Below, piece after piece: positions 29,785 through 33,355 of a DNA stretch of 33,355 nt. The DNA is from CAZBZG01 sp964496245 (GTDB lineage Bacteria > Planctomycetota > SZUA-567): NCBI GenBank assembly GCA_964496245.1, contig CAZBZG010000008.1, positions 1 through 33,355 of the forward strand. Direction: 5' to 3'. Below the pieces are notes generated by a model. The model saw nothing but the letters and a program-made list of their open reading frames with translations, made no database searches and was not told where the DNA came from. Every line of letters begins with the position of its first letter. Position 1 is the stretch's first letter. A program made the position numbers and the translations under genes.

Positions 29785-30795
29785 ATGCACACGATTCGCA
29801 GCGCCCGGACCGCGTGGGCCTGCTGCCTGTGGGCGCTGGCTGCGGGAGCCGTGGCCGCAGCCGAACCCGATGGTGCGGGCAAGACCGAGGCAGCGGAAAA
29901 GCTCATGCGTAGCAGGCAGTACGAAGCGGCCAAGGTGATTTTGGACGCGGTGATCGAGGAGGCGCCGGGGAACGCCGAGGCCATCTGCCTCTGGTCCGAG
30001 TGCCACGAGGAACTGGGCAAGACGAGGGAGGCCATCGAGGGGTACAAACGCGCGCTCAGCATGCTGGTCGATCAGGAGGATTCCCGCAAGACGCGCGCCC
30101 TCATCCACAGATGCAAGGAGAAGCTGGAGGACCTCGACCAGGGACGGGAGCTGATCCTCGAGTACGCCGACAAGCTCGAACGCGAGGGCCAACGCAAGCT
30201 CAAGGGGAGGAACGAATACGCGTGGGAAACCGTCAGCAGCATGGTCGCGCTGATGCGCGGCGAAGAGGCCGCGACCGAGGCATCCGGCGATACGGTGGAG
30301 GCCCACAAGATCGTGCTGATCAACACACACGAATTCCGCTTCGGCGGGCGGCGCTGGAAGCGCGCGAGCATCCAGACCGGCACGACCAAGTGCAACGTCA
30401 TCCTGCTCAAGGGGGACCAGACCGTATGGACGAAGAAGGACGTGGACGTGAACTGGATCGCCAGCCGGGACGCATCCACCACCATCCGCCTCCCCAAGAA
30501 GTCCTTTGAGCGCATCCGCATCGAGATCATTGAATGGAAGGGCGAGTGCGGCGGCCTCACCGAACTCCAGGTCTTCCGCGGCCAGAAGAACATTGCCCAG
30601 GGCTGCCCCGTCTCCGCCAGCGCCGTCAACCACCACGCCAGCGGAGCCGAGGCGGTCACCGACGGCGTGCTCACCTCGGCCCGGGAACGGCAAGGGTACT
30701 GGCTGCTGCCCATGCGGGCCCGCGGCTGGATCGAGGTCGACCTGGTCCCGGACGACGACGAGACGGCCGGCAGGGGTGACGCGCGGAATGACTGA
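29785..30795 (+). CDS. exported TPR protein with C-terminal discoidin-like domain
   Basis: A 336-aa protein with a signal peptide (about 1-26, ACCLWALAAGAVAAAEPDG). Residues about 30-110 contain two TPR-like helix pairs: LMRSRQYEAAKVILDAVIEE and ECHEELGKTREAIEGYKRAL. A beta-rich region (about 170-255) then leads to a galactose-binding/discoidin-like fold with GCPVSASAVNHHASGAEAV, then TDGVL and GWIEVDLVP, the pattern of F5/8 type C domains. Such domains bind sugars or lipids on cell surfaces. ATG at 29785 has CAGGAGGATGCC upstream. The gene overlaps the next by 8 bases and is followed by a Ser/Thr kinase, so it may be the sensor or adaptor of that module. Ligand unknown. Confidence 0.75.
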   Translation: MHTIRSARTAWACCLWALAAGAVAAAEPDGAGKTEAAEKLMRSRQYEAAKVILDAVIEEAPGNAEAICLWSECHEELGKTREAIEGYKRALSMLVDQEDSRKTRALIHRCKEKLEDLDQGRELILEYADKLEREGQRKLKGRNEYAWETVSSMVALMRGEEAATEASGDTVEAHKIVLINTHEFRFGGRRWKRASIQTGTTKCNVILLKGDQTVWTKKDVDVNWIASRDASTTIRLPKKSFERIRIEIIEWKGECGGLTELQVFRGQKNIAQGCPVSASAVNHHASGAEAVTDGVLTSARERQGYWLLPMRARGWIEVDLVPDDDETAGRGDARND

Positions 30796-32098
30796 GCGGT
30801 CGGCAAACGCACGGACCTCGCGCGTCGCGGACGTTCTCCGACAGGGCATCCTGGTGGCGCTCGCAAGCGGGGCGATCGCAGGGAACGCGCCGGCGCCGGG
30901 CGGCGAATGCCCGGCCCATCCGCTGCGCGCCGGCATCCACACGCTCGCGACGCTGCACGGCCGGATCCTGCGGGACGAGATCCCGCTGCCGGCTGAACGC
31001 CGGGGGAGCGCACGCGTGCCCGCCGCTTTCGTGCACGCCTTTCCGCCGGCCACACACGCGCTCTACCCCGCAGGACCGCATTGCGTGCTGGTCGTGGCCC
31101 GCGCCCAGCACGGGGACACGCTCGCACGGCTGGCGCCCGGCCGGCTCTGCCGCGCAACGGGCGTGCTGGAGCGACTCTCCGCACCCGCGGGCGAGACAAC
31201 AGAACAAGCCGGCGCTCACGGGCGCTTCTATGTCGAACCTGCTGTGTTCGCGCCCGTGTACCAGATCGACCCGCCCCGCCCGGCCGGCCGCCTGGAGGCC
31301 GACCGCTACGCCGCGGTCGCGGCGCGCGCCGTGGCCACGGGGACCGGCGCACGCGCTGGCGAGGCCGTCTGCGTCGAAATCCGCTACAAGGACGCCGTGC
31401 AACTGCCGGCCGCGGACCGGACGGCCATGGGCCTGGACGATGCGTGGCGCCGGGTCCGCCACACGACCACGGAAGACGGACGGCCGCTGATCCTCGTGCA
31501 CAAGCGGACCCGCCTGCTGGGGCTCCGGCCCGCGGAGTTGCAACCCGGCGACACCCTCCTCGTCTATGGCACGGTCGTGCAGGCTCTGGCCGAGGGCGGA
31601 TCGGCTGGGGCGGTGCGGGCCGAGGGCGTACGGCCGGCGGGATCGCCGCTTCCCACCGAAGAGACGCCGGCAGCGGACGAGACGCGTCGCGCTCGCAAGG
31701 ACGCCGGCGACTACAAGTGCGTGCACAAGAAGCTGCTGCGCACCGTGATCTCGATCTACCGGGGACGCCGCGTGGAGCTCCCGTTCGTCTATCGCGGCCG
31801 GACCGAGCCGGACGGGGCCGTGCTCCGGCGCTACCCGTGGGCCAAGGCCGAGCAGTGCATCGAACTCATCAACGAGGAGAATTACCTGGACGCCGAGGCC
31901 GAGACCGGCGACCGGCTCGCCGGCCTCCACGTGGTGCTGCCCGAAGCTGACGCCGCGGACCGCGCCCTGCTCGAACAATGCGAACGGGGCGATACCCTGC
32001 TCTTGCGCTGCCTGGTGGACAAGGCCGAACGCGAGGAGCGGTATTTCCTCCGGGTCGAGGATCTCCAACGTCCGCCTCCGCGCGGAGGAACGCCATGA
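30788..32098 (+). CDS. exported protein with three GDTL repeats, unknown family
   Basis: A 436-aa protein I do not recognise. Residues about 15-38 form an Ala-rich hydrophobic stretch like a signal peptide (GILVALASGAIAGNAPAPGG). Three similar blocks follow, each with a hydrophobic strand, a GDTL turn (109-112, 254-257, 401-404) and a strand of the type GxVxxAL or CLVDKA, and the third ends YFLRVEDLQ. This looks like three OB-like beta-barrels, the second and third more alike. Linkers are Ala/Arg/Pro-rich, including SPLPTEETPAADETRRARKD. ATG at 30788 lies 8 bases inside the preceding gene, and its stop overlaps the kinase start by 4 bases (ATGA), so all three products are probably made together. 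No catalytic motif seen. Confidence 0.7.
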   Translation: MTERSANARTSRVADVLRQGILVALASGAIAGNAPAPGGECPAHPLRAGIHTLATLHGRILRDEIPLPAERRGSARVPAAFVHAFPPATHALYPAGPHCVLVVARAQHGDTLARLAPGRLCRATGVLERLSAPAGETTEQAGAHGRFYVEPAVFAPVYQIDPPRPAGRLEADRYAAVAARAVATGTGARAGEAVCVEIRYKDAVQLPAADRTAMGLDDAWRRVRHTTTEDGRPLILVHKRTRLLGLRPAELQPGDTLLVYGTVVQALAEGGSAGAVRAEGVRPAGSPLPTEETPAADETRRARKDAGDYKCVHKKLLRTVISIYRGRRVELPFVYRGRTEPDGAVLRRYPWAKAEQCIELINEENYLDAEAETGDRLAGLHVVLPEADAADRALLEQCERGDTLLLRCLVDKAEREERYFLRVEDLQRPPPRGGTP

Positions 32099-33355
32099 GC
32101 TCCGGCAAGCCGGCACGCCAACCGACCACGCTACCGGGCTACCGCATCCTCAAGAAACTCGGCGCGGGCGGCATGGGGGCCGTGTTCCTCGCCGTGCAGG
32201 AGAGCATGGACCGTCAGATCGCGCTCAAGGTGCTTCCCAAGAAGCTCGCCCGCAATCAGACCTTCAAGGAACGGTTCTTCCGCGAGGCGCGGGCAGCCGG
32301 CCGGCTCAACCATCCCCACATCGTGCGCGGCATCGACGCCAACGAAGCGAGCGGTATCTGCTATTTGGCCATGGAGTACGTAGCCGGCGAGTCCCTGGCC
32401 GACCGCATCGCCCGGACCGGCGCCCTGTCCGAGGACGAGGCCCTCCACATCGCGATCCAGATCGCTTCCGCGCTCGGCCACGCGTGGCAAGCCGGTATCG
32501 TGCACCGCGACGTCAAGCCGCAGAACATCCTGCTCGCAGCCGACGGCACGGCCAAGCTCTGCGACCTGGGCGTGGCCAAGGCGCCGACCGACGCCGACCT
32601 GACGCAGGACGGCAGCGCCCTGGGCACGCCCAAGTACATCGCGCCCGAACAGGCCAAGGGCGCATCGCGCGTGGACTTCCGGGCCGACATCTACAGTCTG
32701 GGCGCCACCCTGTACTGCATGCTGAGCGGCCAGCCGCCCTTCGACGGCCCCACCGGACCCGCGGTCATGCTGAAACACCTGCGCGAACCCCTGCCGCCGT
32801 TGCGAGAGCGCGCGCCCCACGCGAGCGCAGGCACTGCAGCCGTGGTCGAACAGATGCTCGCCAAGGAACCGGACGCCCGCTATGCCGACGTCGAGAGCCT
32901 GCTCCAGGATCTCGAGGCTGCGCGGGCGGGCCATCCAGTGGCCGCCAGCCGACGCCGGCCCCGGCCGCATAAGAGCGGCGCGCACTGGGCGCGCCAGCGT
33001 GCGGAGGGACGCCCGGCCCTGCGCTGGCCTTTGGCGGCCGCCTCCCTGGCGGCACTCGCCCTGGGCGTCGGCCTGCTCGTGCATTTCGGAGACGATCCGC
33101 CGCCCCCCGCGTCCGACGCGCCGGCTGCGGACGCGTCCGGTTCCGCACCGTCCCCTTCCGACCGACCTGCCGCCCCAGCCCCCGTCCCACCGGATGGGGA
33201 GCAGGAGGAAGAGCCGCCACCCGAAACGACGCCGGAGAGCGCCACCCCCTCCCTGGCGCGTTCCGAAGACCCGCCCCCCGCCGAAGCCCCTGCACCGGCG
33301 GAACAACCGGCAGCCAAGCTGCCGCGCCGCGCGCAGGCTGCGCGCGCGCTCAAGC
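32095..33355 (+). CDS. membrane Ser/Thr protein kinase, PknB type (runs off the window)
   Basis: The first 420 residues are visible. Kinase domain about 16-270: glycine loop GAGGMG (23-28), Lys45 in IALKVLP, catalytic loop HRDVKPQN (137-144, Asp139), CDLGVAK with DLG replacing DFG (157-159), and the activation segment GTPKYIAPEQ (178-187). A hydrophobic helix (about 310-331, LAAASLAALALGVGLLV) anchors it, and a Pro/Glu/Ala-rich extracytoplasmic tail follows, cut by the window end. DLG is frequent in planctomycete kinases. Start ATG at 32095 overlaps the previous stop. Position behind two exported proteins suggests that they form the outer side of a signalling unit. Kinase call is firm; signal and targets unknown. 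Confidence 0.95.
   Translation, partial: MSSGKPARQPTTLPGYRILKKLGAGGMGAVFLAVQESMDRQIALKVLPKKLARNQTFKERFFREARAAGRLNHPHIVRGIDANEASGICYLAMEYVAGESLADRIARTGALSEDEALHIAIQIASALGHAWQAGIVHRDVKPQNILLAADGTAKLCDLGVAKAPTDADLTQDGSALGTPKYIAPEQAKGASRVDFRADIYSLGATLYCMLSGQPPFDGPTGPAVMLKHLREPLPPLRERAPHASAGTAAVVEQMLAKEPDARYADVESLLQDLEAARAGHPVAASRRRPRPHKSGAHWARQRAEGRPALRWPLAAASLAALALGVGLLVHFGDDPPPPASDAPAADASGSAPSPSDRPAAPAPVPPDGEQEEEPPPETTPESATPSLARSEDPPPAEAPAPAEQPAAKLPRRAQAARALK

Overview
The window reads as a GC-rich bacterial chromosome segment, probably metagenome-assembled (one 10-N scaffold gap at 23183-23192). The gene content suggests a Gram-negative of the PVC/planctomycete type or a neighbour such as Hydrogenedentota: a MoxR ATPase, a secreted parvulin, LamG and discoidin-like surface domains, a membrane Ser/Thr kinase with DLG in place of DFG, and a DksA/TraR zinc-finger gene directly before lspA. 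The phylum is inferred from gene content only. No rRNA, tRNA, CRISPR array, IS element or integrase was seen.

Layout. 1-2660: start of a MoxR gene, a stand-alone receiver-like protein with Glu at the phospho-acceptor position, a gene-poor stretch holding the wreck of a sugar ABC importer, and an unrecognised 286-aa protein. 2799-5673: flotillin and NfeD on the minus strand, divergent from a CII-like HTH regulator; an inverted repeat lies between them beside the likely nfeD promoter. 5670-8077: ApbE flavin transferase, a four-helix-bundle protein and a flavin-reductase-like protein. 8143-11039: two overlapping genes for exported proteins, one a parvulin carrying two identical-spacing zinc ribbons. 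11153-13554: a Cys-cluster protein, a Gfo/Idh/MocA oxidoreductase and a methyltransferase-type corrinoid protein. 13637-17361: an O-antigen-ligase/TPR protein overlapping a WecA-type transferase. 17410-20722: a minus-strand operon of a small protein, homoserine dehydrogenase, an ApgM-family enzyme (possible alternative homoserine kinase) and a Nudix hydrolase. 20910-23452: BirA, a ferritin-like helical protein and glycerate kinase, which holds the scaffold gap. 23543-25985: two single-pass membrane proteins, one with a very basic cytoplasmic tail, one with a LamG domain. 26098-27936: dksA-like, lspA, pyrD. 28121-29486: pteridine reductase-like SDR and folE. 29785-33355: three overlapping genes, TPR plus discoidin-like protein, a triple-repeat exported protein and a Ser/Thr kinase that runs off the window.

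Genes are tightly packed with many 4-nt stop/start overlaps (ATGA, GTGA). Sigma-70-like promoters (TTGACA / TATAAT type, 16-18 nt spacers) can be read before most units, and some place the transcription start at or within a few bases of the start codon, suggesting leaderless mRNAs. The best candidates for undescribed biology are the terminal discoidin / triple-repeat / kinase operon, the exported zinc-ribbon parvulin pair, and the membrane protein with the basic tail. Most of the rest is recognisable housekeeping in unusual local arrangements.
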